From Bettongia penicillata ogilbyi (lineage: Eukaryota > Chordata > Mammalia > Diprotodontia > Potoroidae), in contig JAJHZJ010000014.1 in assembly GCA_023548195.1 (NCBI GenBank), positions 15,786,718-15,850,717 on the forward strand: a stretch of DNA of 64,000 bases, read 5' to 3'. How positions within the stretch are numbered: the first letter of the stretch is position 1; each line of letters opens with the position of its first letter. The notes below the pieces were generated by a model that worked only from the letters and a program-made list of their open reading frames with translations, was not told the origin of the DNA and made no database searches. The translations under genes were made by a program, and so were the position numbers. Below, piece by piece: positions 12,996 to 25,239 of the stretch.

Positions 12996-13360
12996 ATATT
13001 TGTACATATAGGTCATTTTCTGTTTTTTGTGTTCTCTTTGGAATACAGATCTAGTAGTGGTACTGCTAGGTCAAAGTGTATGCACAGTTTTACAGCCCTT
13101 TGGGCATAGTTCCAAACTGTGTACCTGAATGGTTTGACCAGTTCACAACTCTACCCATTAGTATGCCTATTTTCCACACATTCCCTCATCCCCTCTGGTA
13201 TTTGTTATTTTTTTTCTGTCATTTTCACCAACTGACTGGTGTGAGATGGAACCTCAAAGTAGTTTTAATTTGCATTTCTCTAATCAATTGTGATTTAGAC
13301 CATTTTTTTTCATATGACTACTGATAGCTTTGGTTTCTTCTTCTGATGGCATTAGAGGCT
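12996..13360 (-). mobile_element. L1 3' region, right part of the interrupted copy
   Basis: Antisense text 'gtactgctaggtcaaagtgt', 'ctttgggcatagttccaaac' and 'tttaatttgcatttctctaa' continues the L1 at 11725-12255 without overlap, showing that 12256-12995 inserted into it. Confidence 0.7.
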
Positions 13361-15420
13361 TTTCCAATATGATCTCAAGCACAACAAATATGGCCAATAC
13401 TACCATTTAATACAGTTCCAGAAATTAAAAAAGAAACTGAGAATAAGTTCAGGCTAAGAGGAAACAAAATCATCAACATATTCAGATAAATATTTATTGA
13501 AATATTATTAGTAAAGTGACAGAATATAAAGTAAACCACAAAAATGATCAACCTTTCTGTATATTACTTTTTTAATAGAAGGAAGTGAAAGAAAATAACC
13601 AGATTCAAAAGAAAAGAAATGCAGAATGTATAAAGTATCTAGAAATCCACAAAGATACACTCAGAACATAACAAAATACTTTTTTACAGAAATAGAGGAC
13701 TTAATTGGAAAGAGATTAACTTTACATTCAAGCCACAAATAAAGATAAATATATTCATATTAATTATAATACATACTTAAATACTTATACAAAAAATGGA
13801 AATACTATCTAAATTTAGAAATTTACTGCCATATCAATCAAACTATCAAAACAAAATCATAATGAAAAAATCCATACAAAACCATTACTAAATCAATCTG
13901 GAGGAACAAAAGGTCAACAATTTCAAGAAAAAAAAAATAGCAGTAACAGATCTTAAACTATATTACAAAGCAACAATCATCAAAACTATGTGGTACTAGT
14001 TAAAAATTAGAAAAATTGATCAATAGAACCAATTGGGTAAATAAGCCCCCTAAGCAATCAAACACAGCAACATAATGTTCAATAAAACCAAGGACACAGA
14101 ACACTGGTGTAAATAACCATTTGACAAAAACTTCAAGGCCAAAAAGCAATCAGCCTAGTAGAAACTAGGCTTATACCAAAATCTTACACTATCTATTACA
14201 ATATACTTTAAACAGAAGCATATGTAATATCACACACTTTGCACAACTACAGCTAAGAAAAGAACACTTAAGGATACAGATGATCACAAAAGACAAAACA
14301 TACAATTTTGATTACATAAAAAATAGGTTCTGCACAAACAAAAAGTCAAAATAAGAGAAACCACTGGGGAAAATATTCATAGCAAATTTCTATGATTAAC
14401 TTCTAACATCCAGGATATATAAACCTAGTAATCTAACCTAATAAACAGAATATATAAAGTTCTAATATCCAAGATATAAAAAAATTAATACAAAAAATAA
14501 TTCATACAAGAATAAGAGTAATTACAAGTAAGATGTCAAAAGATAAAAACTTTTATTTCTCAAAATAGAAATGTAAACTACCAGCTACGTTATACTCCAA
14601 ATAAGTAATAAATGGGAGAAATGAAAATTAGAACAACTACCTTATACCTGTCAGACAGGCAAAGATAATGACAAAAACAGAAATCGTTAGATCGGGTTGG
14701 TCATAAAAGCATAATAGTATATTGTTGGTGGAGTTGTATATTGGTTCAACCATTTTTTTAAAAAACAATTCGGAATTAGACCAAAAGGCTGACCAAACTG
14801 TGCCTCCTCTTTGACTCAGAGATTAGGCTCAATCAAAGAGAAAGAAATCAAAGACAGAAAAAGGTTCCCAATGCATAAGTTATTTATAGTGCAACTTTCC
14901 ATTATAGCAAAAATCATGAGAGGTTGAGGGAGAGTCCATAAATTAGAGAAAAGCTAAATAACTGCTCTATGAGACTAAGGAAATTTTGCTGTACAGAATT
15001 TTCTAAGTAACTATGACAGATTCAGGAAAGAAAATAGGCCAAGGAGAACAACACACAATAACAACCAAAAATAGGGGAAAAAACTCTGAAAGATCTCAGA
15101 ACTACAGCATGGCCCAAATGTGACTTCAAAAGGGTAAGAATTAAACACTATCTTCTACCCCTGGGCATAAGTTACAGACTATAGGTATAAAATCAGACAT
15201 GCATTCTCATAGATGACCAGATGGTTGCTTTGTTTTGCTTGACCACACGCATACATTGCTCATAAGGTAGTGCTTCTATCTGTTCTCTTTAAACATCAGT
15301 AAAGCATCATAAAAGATGCACACAAGATACAAGAGGAAGGTGGAAAAGGGGACACAAGGAATCTATTACTGCATTCTTAAGCTTATTAAAAAAATCAGAA
15401 CTTAATAATAAAATAGGTGT
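13360..15420 (+). mobile_element. Old, divergent L1, ORF2 C-terminal part and 3' end
   Basis: The L1 order is recognisable but strongly eroded: 'aatggaaatactatctaaatt', 'cttaaactatattacaaagc', 'atcatcaaaactatgtggta', 'ggttctgcacaaacaaaaag', then 'tattgttggtggagttgtat' and 'ttatttatagtgcaactttc'. It differs throughout from the younger L1 copies, so it is an older family. The 3' limit is approximate. Confidence 0.6.
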
Positions 15421-15479
15421 CTAAAAAACAATTATTGCCAAATACATCTACTTCTCCAAACTAAACAGAATCTTTATGC

Positions 15480-16965
15480 AAGTCATATACACATGAATCA
15501 AGTACATCTTTGTAGATAAGTGCTGCAAGGCAATCTTTTACATCTCCCTAACTCTCACCACAGTGGTTCTTTGAAACCTTTTTGCTCTTCTCAAAACTCC
15601 ATAGCTCCTCCTTGTCACTCTCCCACCATCTCAACCAAGAATTTTGCTTCAAGCCACTAACATAGAGCTCCCTCTTTTCCCCTCCTCCACATCTCAAATA
15701 ACCCAGGTATCTTCTGTTACTATTTGAGCCTTCATTCCTTTCTCACATAAGGAAGTGGCCCTTTTCTTTGCCAAGGCAAACCCTTCTACAAGCATGAATG
15801 ATCCCATCTTCTTCAGAAGATTTCCCTCTCTCATTATCACTCTCTCACTAAATCTTCACTCCCTTCTTGTCTACTGGCTGCTTCCATACTATCTACAATT
15901 ATGCCTATATCTTCCACATTCACCCAAAAAAATCCTTACTTCATCCAAACATCTATCCATCTATGTATCCATCCATCCATCCATGAGCTGTTGTTCCATC
16001 ATCTCTCCTCCCTATAATGCCTAGAATCCCTCAGAAGGTCAACTTCCTTTTCTGTCACGCTCGACTCTCTACTGACCTTCAGTCTCACATCACCAACGGC
16101 CTATCGGACATCCCAAACTGGAAGTCTTAAATTCAACACACCCAAAACTGAACTCATCTTTCCCTCTAAACCCTGGCTCCTTCAAAATTTCCCTAATATT
16201 GTGAAGAGTACTACCATCCTCCCAAAAACTCAAGCTCAAAATCTAGGTGTCATCCTTAGATCCTCACACTCTCAATCCTCTATATGCACTATCTTGCTAA
16301 GGCCTGGCGACCCCTGGGACACCCACGGTTAGTGGACTTGACCTTTATGAACACTCTCTCTGATGCCTGCACTCTCACTGCAACAACGTGTTGGCTGGTC
16401 TCCCTGACACGAGTCCTTCCCCTTTAGTCTGTCTTCCATTCAACTGTCAAAGTGAACTTCCTGAAATGAATAAATGGATTACCATGTCACTTTCCTACAT
16501 AGTAAATTCCAATGGATACCCCTGGACCAAATACAAAATCCTGTTTCGTATTCAAAGTTAGTCATAACCTGTTCAATACACACTTCCAGTATTCTTTCTC
16601 CTTACTGCCCTCCACATACTTTGCCATCCAATGATGTTAACCTCCTTATTGTTCATTAAACAGGACGTGCTACCTCCTGACTCTGGGTATTTTCATTTGT
16701 CCTCCCCACCCCCTATACTTGGAATGTTCTTCTTCCCAATCTCCACTCCCTGGCTTCCTTTAAGTCTCAGCTAAAATTCTATCTTCTATCAGAAAACTTT
16801 ACTGATGCCCTTCTAGTGCCTTCTCTGTCAAATTAATCCTGTATAAAGCTGGCTTAAATACTGGTGGTTTCCATTTTGTTCCCACCCCCACCCCACCCAA
16901 TGGAGCTTCTGGAGAGCAAGAATTGTCTTTTACTTTTTTTGTATCCCCATTGCATTCGTTAATGA
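15480..16965 (+). mobile_element. L2 LINE, rearranged, to 3' end
   Basis: Pyrimidine-rich L2 text throughout: 'cttgtctactggctgcttcc' (15868), 'cccaaaactgaactcatctt' (16142), 'ttcaactgtcaaagtgaact' (16439) and the 3' end 'agcaagaattgtcttttac'. A string like the L2 coding text 'gggacacccacggttag' (about 16317) lies out of the usual order, suggesting an internal rearrangement or two copies. A short ATCC repeat sits at about 15955-15985. Confidence 0.6.
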
Positions 16966-17572
16966 TATTGGTTTATAGTTCTACACTTTATCTTTCCCTG
17001 GTTTAAACATGACTACATTTGTTTCATAAAAGGAATCTAGTAGAATGTTTTCTTTTTCAATTTCTAAAAATAATTTGTGAGACGAAGGTACTAATCCTTT
17101 AAATGTTTAATAGAATTGTATCATGGAGCTATCAGGGTCAGATATTTTTTCTTTCATACTTCTTTTACAGCTAATTGTATTTCTTTTTTTTCCTGAGATT
17201 GAGGTAAATCTCTACTTGGTCTTTTGTTAAGAGTATTTTATATATTTTGAGGTACTGCTCCATGACTTTGTGGTCCTAGGTTTGTTAATACATAAGAGAT
17301 TTTGATGATCCTTTTTATTTCTTCTAGTTTTGTTGTGTTTATAGGTTTTTTGTTCATTAGCTATTTTGTTGACTTTTTTTTGTCCTATTTAATCAGATTG
17401 GCAAAAAGTTTATCAATTTTATTAGTCTTTTCAAAGAACTAGCTTTCAGTTGTAATATAGTATTTCTATAGTTTCTGGGAGGTTCCATTTTATCTATTTC
17501 TCCCCTAAGGTCTAATATCTCCTCTCATGCTCATTGAGGTTTAGTTATTGACTTATTTTATTTTATTCTAAA
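16965..17572 (-). mobile_element. Old L1 ORF2 fragment, antisense
   Basis: Plus-strand text 'tatcaattttattagtctttt' and 'caaagaactagctttcag' (about 17411-17448) is the complement of the L1 ORF2 segment between endonuclease and reverse transcriptase. The copy is old and broken. Confidence 0.55.
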
Positions 17573-17574
17573 AT

Positions 17575-19460
17575 TTTATTAAATTTATTTTAGTTCAACA
17601 TTCACCTCCAAAGAGTTCCAAATTTTCTCCTCATCTCTCCTCTCCCCCACAAGATGGCATGTAATTTGATAAAGGCCTTACATATCCATTCATATTAAAC
17701 CTATTTTCACATTAGTCATGTTGTAAAGAAGAATTAGAACCAATGGGAGAAACACACACAAAAAAAGAGAGCAAATAATATGCTTTGATCTACATCCGAA
17801 CTCCACAGTTCTATTTCTGGGTGTGAACAGCATTTTCCATCATGAGTCTTTTGGGGCTATTTTAGATCCTTGTATTGCTGAGAAGAGCTAGGTCTATCAA
17901 AGTTAGACATCACACAACGTGGCTGTTACTGTGTACAATGTTCTCCTGGTTCTGCTCACTTCACATTACATCAGTTCACATAAATCTTTCCAGGTTTTTC
18001 TGAACTCAGCCTGCTCATCATTTCTTATATAGCACAATAGGATTCCATTACATTCATACACCACAACTTCCTCAGTCATTCCCCAAATAATGGGCATACC
18101 CTCAATTTCCAATTCTTTGCCACTACAAAAAGAGCTGCTATAAACATTTTTGTACATGTGGATCCTTTTCCTGTTTTTATGATCTCTTTGGGATAAAGAC
18201 CTGTAAGTGGTATTGCTGGGTCAAAGGGTATGTATAGTTTTAGAGCCCTTTGAGTATAGTTCCAAATTGTTCTTCAGAATGATTGGATCATTTCACAACT
18301 CCAACAACAATGAAACAGTGTTCCAACTCTCCCACATCTCCAACATTTATCATTTTCCTTTTCTGTCATGTTAACCAATTTGATAGGTGTGATATGGTAC
18401 CTCAGAGTTGTTTTGATTTGCATCTCTCTGATCAATAGTGATTTAGAACATTTTTTCATTTGACTATAGATAGCTTTAATTTCTTCCTCTGAAAACTGCC
18501 TGTTCATATCTTTTGACCATTTATCAATTGGGGAATGACTTGTATTCTTGTGCATTTGACTCAGTTCTCTACATATTTTAGAAATGGGGCCTTTATCAAA
18601 GACATTACTTGTAAAAATTCTTTCCCAGTTTTCTGCTTCCCTCCTAATCTTGGTTGCATTAAGCTTCTTTGTACAAAAACTTTTCAATTTAATGTAATCA
18701 AAATTATCAAAATTATTATTTTGCACTTCATAATGTTCTCTAACTCTTGTTAGGTCAAAAATTTCTCCACTCTCCATAAATTTGACAAATATGCACTATT
18801 CCTTGCTCCTCTAATTTGTTTATAGTATCAGTCTTTATACCTAGATTATGTATCCATTTGGATTTTATTCTTGTGTATGGTGTTAGGCATTGGTCCATGC
18901 CCAGTTTCCACCACACTGTTACCCAGTTTTCCCAGCAATTTTTATCAAACATCGAGTTCTTATCCCAGAACCTGGGGTCCTTGGGTCTATCAAACAGTAG
19001 ATTGCTATATTCATTGACTACTGTGTCTTGAGTACCTAACCTATTCCACTGATCTACCCCTCCATTTCTTAGTCAGTACTAAGTGGTTTTGACAATTGCG
19101 GCTTTATAATACAATTTAAGATCTAGTAGGGCTAGGCCCCCTTCCCTAGTACTTCTTTTCATTAATTCCCTTGATACTCTGAACCTTTTGTTCTTCCAGA
19201 TGAATTTTGCTATTATTTTTTCTAGCTCGAGAAAATAATTTTCTGGTAGTTTAATTGGTATGCCATTGAATAAGTAAATTAATTTAAGTAGGATCGTCAC
19301 TTTTATTATATTAGCTCAGCTTTCCCACGAGCAACTAATGTTTTTCCAATTATTTAGATCTATTTGTGCGAAAAGTGTTTTGTAATTGTATTCATATAGT
19401 CCCTGGGTTTGTTTTGACAGGTAGACTCCCACATATTTTATAATGTCTCCTGTTATTCAG
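17575..19460 (-). mobile_element. Better-preserved L1, ORF2 C-terminal half and 3'UTR
   Basis: The 3' end lies at the left (about 17575) and the copy is 5'-truncated near 19460. Two long minus-strand frames remain. 19300-19079 encodes [20 protein letters not shown] and later [19 protein letters not shown], matching the post-RT part of L1 ORF2p. 18777-18274 (167 codons) encodes REMQIKTTLRYHITPIKLVN and ends in the ORF2p cysteine segment CWRCGRVGTLFHCCWSCEM. Low decay makes it one of the younger L1s here. It separates two older antisense L1 pieces. Confidence 0.85.
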
Positions 19461-20480
19461 CTTTTCTAGCCTTTCCTCATGGAATTAAGATACCTCACTC
19501 AATGTTTTCTCTTCTAAATAATGTTTTTTACTATGTGAACATTTAGGAAGAAGTTACTAAGTGGTGTCTCAGTAGTTATTTTGTTGTGGTCTTTGGTTGC
19601 TATATTTATTTGACCTTGGATTTCCGTTTGGATGGGGTGGGGGGGAAAGGTCTGAGAAGCAAATAATTTCTTCAAGTCTTTCTTTCTAGAAATAATTCAA
19701 GACTTCTTAATTTTATTCATCAAGCTTTTTTTCATTTATGATTAGTCTCAGATTTGCCTGATAGCTAACCAAGAACTACCCCTTGAGCTCCCCTTCCTCT
19801 TTGAAAAACATTATTCTGTTCCCTCCAGTTAGTCCTGTTACTTTAGTTTATATTACTTAATTTCCTTCCCTTTTTATCTGTGAGTGAAGGTGCTTCTTCC
19901 TCCAGGTTGCTTGCAAAATTTGTTCTCAGTGGAAATATTAAACTTAACTAATTTCTGTCTTGGAGTTTGCAGTTTAGGGTTTTGCTTGGGTTTTTTTTTT
20001 TCAAGGTGATCTGTGGATTATTTTTTGTTTTCTATGTTTAGAAGTCATGGATAGTTTTACTGTATAATTTCTTACCCTGTGGTATTAAGGTTTTTTGACT
20101 TGTCACGTTCTTCTGGGAGACCTATAATTCTTTATTTGTTCATATATCCTGCCTTCATGTTCAGTATGTTTTACAGGTAAATAATTTCTTCTAAGGTTAT
20201 TGATTTTGGTTTTTTCTTCCCAATTTTCTTTAATTTCACGTATCTGCATTCCCAATCCTCTCTTTTCTCTTTGGTGAGATTTGTCACTGTGGACTCAAGT
20301 TTTTATATTCTATCAATTATTTTTGCTGTGCAGGACATAAATTTTGCTCTCACAATTCTCATTTCTCTTTTAAACGATTTGGAAAAAATATTGCTATAGT
20401 TCTATGTTGGGTTGGTAAACCACAGATTTCTCTGCCAAGTCATTTTCCTTAGACTTGCAATATTTATTCATAGTTGCCTA
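19460..20480 (-). mobile_element. Probable old L1, ORF1 side, antisense
   Basis: T-rich sequence such as 'ttcttcccaattttctttaatttc' (about 20215) has the look of antisense coiled-coil ORF1 coding DNA. It would be the 5' continuation of the L1 piece at 16965-17572, split by the younger L1. The assignment rests on composition and order only. Confidence 0.35.
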
Positions 20481-20489
20481 ATAAAAGTT

Positions 20490-21265
20490 AACCTGGAGCC
20501 AAGATGGTGGTTCCTCAGCTAACTGGTAATTTTTCTTTTTTTATTTTCCCCTATTGCTCATGTTCTGACTCCCTTGTTTCCCTAATCCTGGATCTCAAAG
20601 TATCTAAGGCTTCTCCCATGATGAACAATTCATGGTTTACCAACCTCTGTCTCTACCCTAAGTGATTTTTAAGAGGGCAGAAATGTCCCCTGGGATCTTT
20701 TTCTTAGGTTTGGTGGAGTGCCACTCACCCCCATACAAGCGCCCTGCCCACTTTCCCTGTGTTCTCCCATTCTCTCCCCAAGTTCTGCTGCAGCACAGAG
20801 CATTACATCATGCTACTTCAGCCTGAGTAAATCTGTGCCATTTCAATCTCTGTGGTACTTGGGCTAGGTGGGTGACCAAGGTGTGGCACTGAGTTCTGTT
20901 ACAAATCACTGCTGCTGAAGGTGTTGCGGGTGATGGGGGAGGAGGTGTTGAAGGAGTGTGGTAAGAGATTTGGAATTAGCTTTCTCCGCTATTAGCTGCT
21001 CAGGGTTTTGTTTTGTTCTGTGTACCATGTTTGTATTTTAAGTGTCGTAGACTATGTTCCATGAAGTAGAAGCCAAGTGGAGCTTCTAAAGAAAAATGGA
21101 GTAGATACCCACGTGATAGTTGCTATAGTTATACAGGAGCTAATGGCATCACAAACACTGACTAAAGCAGAAATTCACTTATGGAAAAGTTGATAGAGCC
21201 ACCTGGAATTGCATGAGTTCCATTTCAAGAGGGGACTTGAGAATATGAATGCTGCTGGTATAAAG
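20490..21265. other. Unassigned, L1 5'UTR-like edge
   Basis: Opens with 'gagccaagatggtgg' (about 20493-20507), the same motif that opens L1/HAL1 5'UTRs, but the rest does not match the other 5'UTRs here. No ORF or other repeat recognised. Confidence 0.3.
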
Positions 21266-21269
21266 ATTC

Positions 21270-21592
21270 ATGTCTATGTTTGCCTCTATTGTGCAAATAT
21301 ATAAAAGGTGGAAAACAGGCAGCTTTCACTACAAAGGAGAGGAAAGATCAAAATATGACATTTCAAAAAAAAATAATAAAGCTTTGCTTACAACCAAAAA
21401 TAAAATATTCACCAAAACCAAGTATAGCCCTACAGAAGGGGGAAAAAAAGAATCTTTAATGAAATAAAGATTTCCAAACATTCCTAATGAAAAGATAAAA
21501 ATGGAATAGAGACTTGTATATAGGAGAGCTGGAGAGGGAATAGGTATCCCTTGAACCTAACTTTCAGCTGAACTTAACAAAGAAAGTTTGAA

Positions 21593-21662
<70 letters not shown>

Positions 21663-22450
21663 TACTGAATACACACAAAGAGTGTGGTGTACAACACAAT
21701 AAGTTTAAGAGGGAAAAGGTAAAGGGAAGAAGGTAAAGGAGTAATTATAAGCAAAACACATCCTCAGCATTGGAGAAAAGAGGGATTAAAATAAAAGAAA
21801 TAATGAAAAGCTGCTATCAAGAGCAGGCAAAGGGCAGAAATGATGGGCAATAGAGTGGAAACATTATTATTTACGGATCAGGTGAATCAGATAACCTCTT
21901 TTACAGTCTTCTCTTTAAAGAGGATAAAGACAGGAAAAAGAACATGAGAACTGGATGGAGGGAAATACACAATTAATAAATCACAATTGTGAACAAGAAT
22001 GGGATGAACTCACTCATAATATAAAAGAGATGAAATAGAAAGTAAAGACTTTTCAGAATTTTATTTGAATGAAAATTTACATGAGTTAAACAAAATGAGA
22101 GGCTGGAACAAAATGCTTTATGTTACATTAATGTTTATCACATCATCATCTTCATACATATCTACATCAAACACAGCACAACATTTACATTTTTAAAGGA
22201 AAATGTAAGTGAATTATAGGGAGAAATATAGGTAATATTGGGGGGAGGGGTTTCAAGCTACTCCTTTTCACAAAAAGACAAATCTGACAAAAAGACAAAC
22301 GGTAAAGGAAATATGAACCTGAGCAGAACTTTAGAAATATTAGAGATGATAGATCTCTGATGGGTTATTAAATAGGAAAAAGAAAGGAGCTAACATTTTT
22401 CTCACCCATACTGGAAACTTTACAAAAATTGGCCAAGTACTAGAGCTGAG
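21270..22450 (+). mobile_element. Old L1, ORF1 end to ORF2 endonuclease
   Basis: 'acaaccaaaaataaaatatt' to 'ccaaacattcctaatgaaaa' (about 21389-21495) mirrors the ORF1 C-terminus text at 37670-37780. After the spacer and a microsatellite, 'aatgggatgaactcactcat' (about 21999) marks the start of ORF2, and 'atgatagatctctgatgggt' to 'ttacaaaaattggccaagta' (22345-22440) matches the endonuclease segment. No open frame. Confidence 0.6.
21594..21661. repeat. (CT)n(CA)n compound microsatellite
   Basis: An uninterrupted CT run of about 43 bases passes directly into a CA run of about 24 bases. It lies in the L1 ORF1-ORF2 spacer. Perfect repeats of this length are probably polymorphic. Confidence 0.95.
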
Positions 22451-22564
22451 GTATCAAATTTGTGGCACCCAAAAGTCCTAAGTGTGACGAATTGGATAAT
22501 TCAGAAATATATAAGCTCTCCCCAGCAATGCAATAATCTAAGGCAATTTCAAAAGCCTCATGAG

Positions 22565-23037
22565 TGTAATGGTCATTTGAATTGGAAAATCTTTTCTATT
22601 CTTTAATAGGCCCATTTTGTCACATGGAGCCTGGGGTGGGAGCAGTTTGCTGAATGGGTGGAGCAGGAAGAAGCAGAGCCAGAGCAGAGCTGAGAGGAAG
22701 TTAGTCTTGAGAGCAGTCAGAGCTAGGAAGGAGGCAGGCTCCTGGGTAGCAGTGAGTGGTTTTGTGATTGCTTGTGATTTTGTTTATGAGAGCTTGCTTG
22801 TGATGAGTGTAATGGACCTGGTTTGTGGGAAGCCTAGCAGGCGGAAGGCTTGGGGATGGTGTTATCCTCTGCATTGGTATTGTGTATAGATTTTCTTTTT
22901 TTGCTGTGATGGATTTGGGTCTGAATAAAAGTTTTAGTTCTGCCTTCCATGTGGAGTCTCTGGTACTTTGCGATTCAGAATTGCACCATGATATTCCTGG
23001 CTGCCATGGGCACTGTGAATATTGCATTGGTGCTACA
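22565..23037 (+). mobile_element. Solo LTR of an endogenous retrovirus, 473 bases
   Basis: Starts TGTAATGG, ends CTACA and has AATAAA in 'gtctgaataaaagt' about 110 bases before its end. It is flanked by 5-base direct repeats with one mismatch (ATGAG at 22560-22564, ATGGG at 23038-23042) inside L1 sequence. The antisense copy at 60303-60775 has the same ends and the same 473-base length. No internal retroviral sequence is present, so the provirus was lost by LTR-LTR recombination. Confidence 0.85.
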
Positions 23038-23250
23038 ATGGGGGAAAACGTTATCTACATCCAGAGAAAGAACTGTGGAGTCTGAATGCAGATTGAAACA
23101 GACTATTTTTCCTTTTTTTCGTGGTTCTTCCCCCTTGGTTCAAATTCTTCTTTATAACACCACTAAGATGAAAATGTGTTTGATGTGATTGCATATGGCC
23201 TATATGAGATTGCATGCCATCATGGAGAGGGGGGAGGGGAAAGAAAATTT

Positions 23251-24378
23251 TTCTTTCATTTATTTATTTATTTAACTTTTTACAATCATTTTCACAAAAT
23301 TTTGGGTTCCAAATTTTCTCCCCTTTTAACCCCTCCCCCCACCCCAATACCCCAAGCAGTCTAATTTTCCCTATCTCCAATCTGCCCTCTCTTCTGTCAT
23401 CCCTCCCTTCTCTTGTCTCCATCTTCTCTTTTCTCCTGTAGGGCCAGATGACTTTCTATTCCTCATTAACTGTATGTCTTCTTTCCTAGTTGCAACAACA
23501 ATACTAAACAGTTGTTCCTAAAACTTTGAGTTCCAAATTCTCCCCATCCCTCCCTCCCCACCCATTCCCTTTGGGAAGGCAGGCAATTCAATATAGGCCA
23601 TATCTGTGTAGTTTTGCAAATGTCTTCCCTGATAGTCCGTGTTGTATAAGACTAACTGAATTACCCTCCATCCTACCCTGCCCCTCATTGTTTCTCTTCT
23701 GTCTTTTGATCCTGTCCCTCCCCAAGTGTTGACTTCAAATTGCTCCCTCCTCCCATTGCCCTCCCTTCCATCATCCCCCGCCTTGTTTATCTCCTCCCCC
23801 ACTTTCCTATACTGTAAGATAGGTTTTCATACCAAAATGAGTGTGCATTTTATTCCTTCCTTTAGTCAAATGTGATGAGGGTAAACTAATTGTTTTTTTT
23901 TTTCTCGGCTCTCCTCTTTTTCCCTCCACTAAAAAGTCTCCTACTTGCCTCTTAAATGATATATAATTACCCCATTCCATTTCATCCTCTCTCCTCCCAC
24001 TACATTTCTCTCTCACCATTTACCTTAATTTCTTTTAAGATATGGTCCCATCCTATTCTCAGTTCAATCTGTGCTCTCTGTCTCTGTATGTGTGTGCATG
24101 TGTGTATGTGTGTGTGCGTGCATGCATGTACATATGTGTGTGTGATCCCACCAACTACCCAGATACTGAAAAGTTTTAAGAGTTACAAATATTGTCTTTC
24201 CATGTAGGAATGTAAACAGTTCACTTCTGGTAAGTCCCTTAAGACTTCTCTTTGCTGTTTACTTTTTCATGCTTCTTCTCATTCTTGTGTTTGAAAGTCA
24301 AATTTTCTTTTCAGCTCTGGTCTTTTCATCAAGAATGATTGAAAGTCCCCTGTTTCATTGAAAGACCATATTTTCGAA
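23251..24378 (-). mobile_element. HAL1-type half-L1, 5'-truncated
   Basis: The reverse complement is the HAL1 3' part: end of ORF1 ('tcatcaagaatgattgaaag' region, about 24330), a TG-rich microsatellite at about 24085-24143, the polypurine 3'UTR and a short A-rich tail at the left. It is flanked by a perfect 13-base duplication, GGAAAGAAAATTT, at 23238-23250 and 24379-24391. It has only the last few ORF1 codons. Confidence 0.9.
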
Positions 24379-24424
24379 GGAAAGAAAATTTAAAACTCAA
24401 AATCTTATAAAAGTGAATGTATCA

Positions 24425-25150
24425 GTAATCACCCCAACATACACGGGGTGGGGGCCCTGCTACCACAGGTTCTTTGATCTGCATTTATAAAAGGAAAGGC
24501 AACTTTTGAGGGGTTAACAATCACATTAATCAAGCACCAATGTATCAGTCCTTTGACCAATCACATATGTCATTCACCTAATTCAAGGGAGTCAGCATCC
24601 TGAAATTCAAAGAAAATACAGAGAAATGAAAAGATCAATAGATATGGCTTCCTCTGCTTGACCATATTTCAACAGACAAGTATAGATCTGATCATATCAG
24701 AGAGGGAAGCACAACATCTGGGTTCTCAAAGCTGAGGGGTTCTCCTTAGTGGCTTCCCACAGTCATCTGACACTCAAACCTTCTTACCAAAAATTAGAAC
24801 CACAACTCAAAATATTTTTACCTTTTTTAGAGCCAGAGGGCATCACAACCTAGTGCCTCAATAGAAAAAAACAAAAGGTACTTGGGACCCTCCTACAAAA
24901 AAACTCCCCTAATCAAACTTCCCACAATGGGTAGGCCCATCAGGTGGGAAAGATCTTTAATCACATTAAAATGATTAACAATACAAATACACACACTTTC
25001 TAGTTAAAGAAACTTGTTTCTGTACTTTACTCCTTAGTGAAGATTCTTGATTGATAAAGGCAAGATTCAATCAGAGGCACTGGATTATACTAAAACAAAA
25101 ACATCAAAAGATCCTATTTTGATTGCCATCACAATGCAAAAAACTAAAAA
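24425..25150. other. Unclassified sequence, possible LTR-type repeat
   Basis: Begins right after an L1 tail, with a balanced composition unlike its neighbours. It contains 'gggtgggggccctgctacca', 'gcatttataaaaggaaaggc' and 'caatgggtaggcccatcagg'. It looks like a marsupial interspersed repeat, perhaps retroviral, but there is no second copy here and no termini could be set. Confidence 0.3.
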
Positions 25151-25239
25151 TAGATAAATATTTTTAAAAAGAAAAAAGAAATGTTTAATAAAATAGATAA
25201 AAATACAATAAAACATAGACAATGTTGATTTGTAGTTTA

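Larger units (their letters stand above)
22500..24422 (+). mobile_element. L1 3' end, 5'-truncated, carrying two later insertions
   Basis: Three L1 pieces join into one 3' end. 22500-22564 ends in 'aaaagcctcatgag', 23043-23237 runs from 'ggaaaacgttatctacatcc' to 'catcatggagaggg', and 24392-24422 carries 'aaaactcaaaatcttataaaa'. A solo LTR and an antisense HAL1 fill the two gaps. Confidence 0.8.

Noticed and set aside
15955..15985. Short ATCC/CATC repeats and other regular runs as a CRISPR-like array.
   Set aside because: There are no spacers; they are ordinary microsatellites in vertebrate DNA.
18535..18952. Plus-strand 60-70 codon frames opposite the L1.
   Set aside because: They are shadows of the minus-strand L1 ORF2 remnant.
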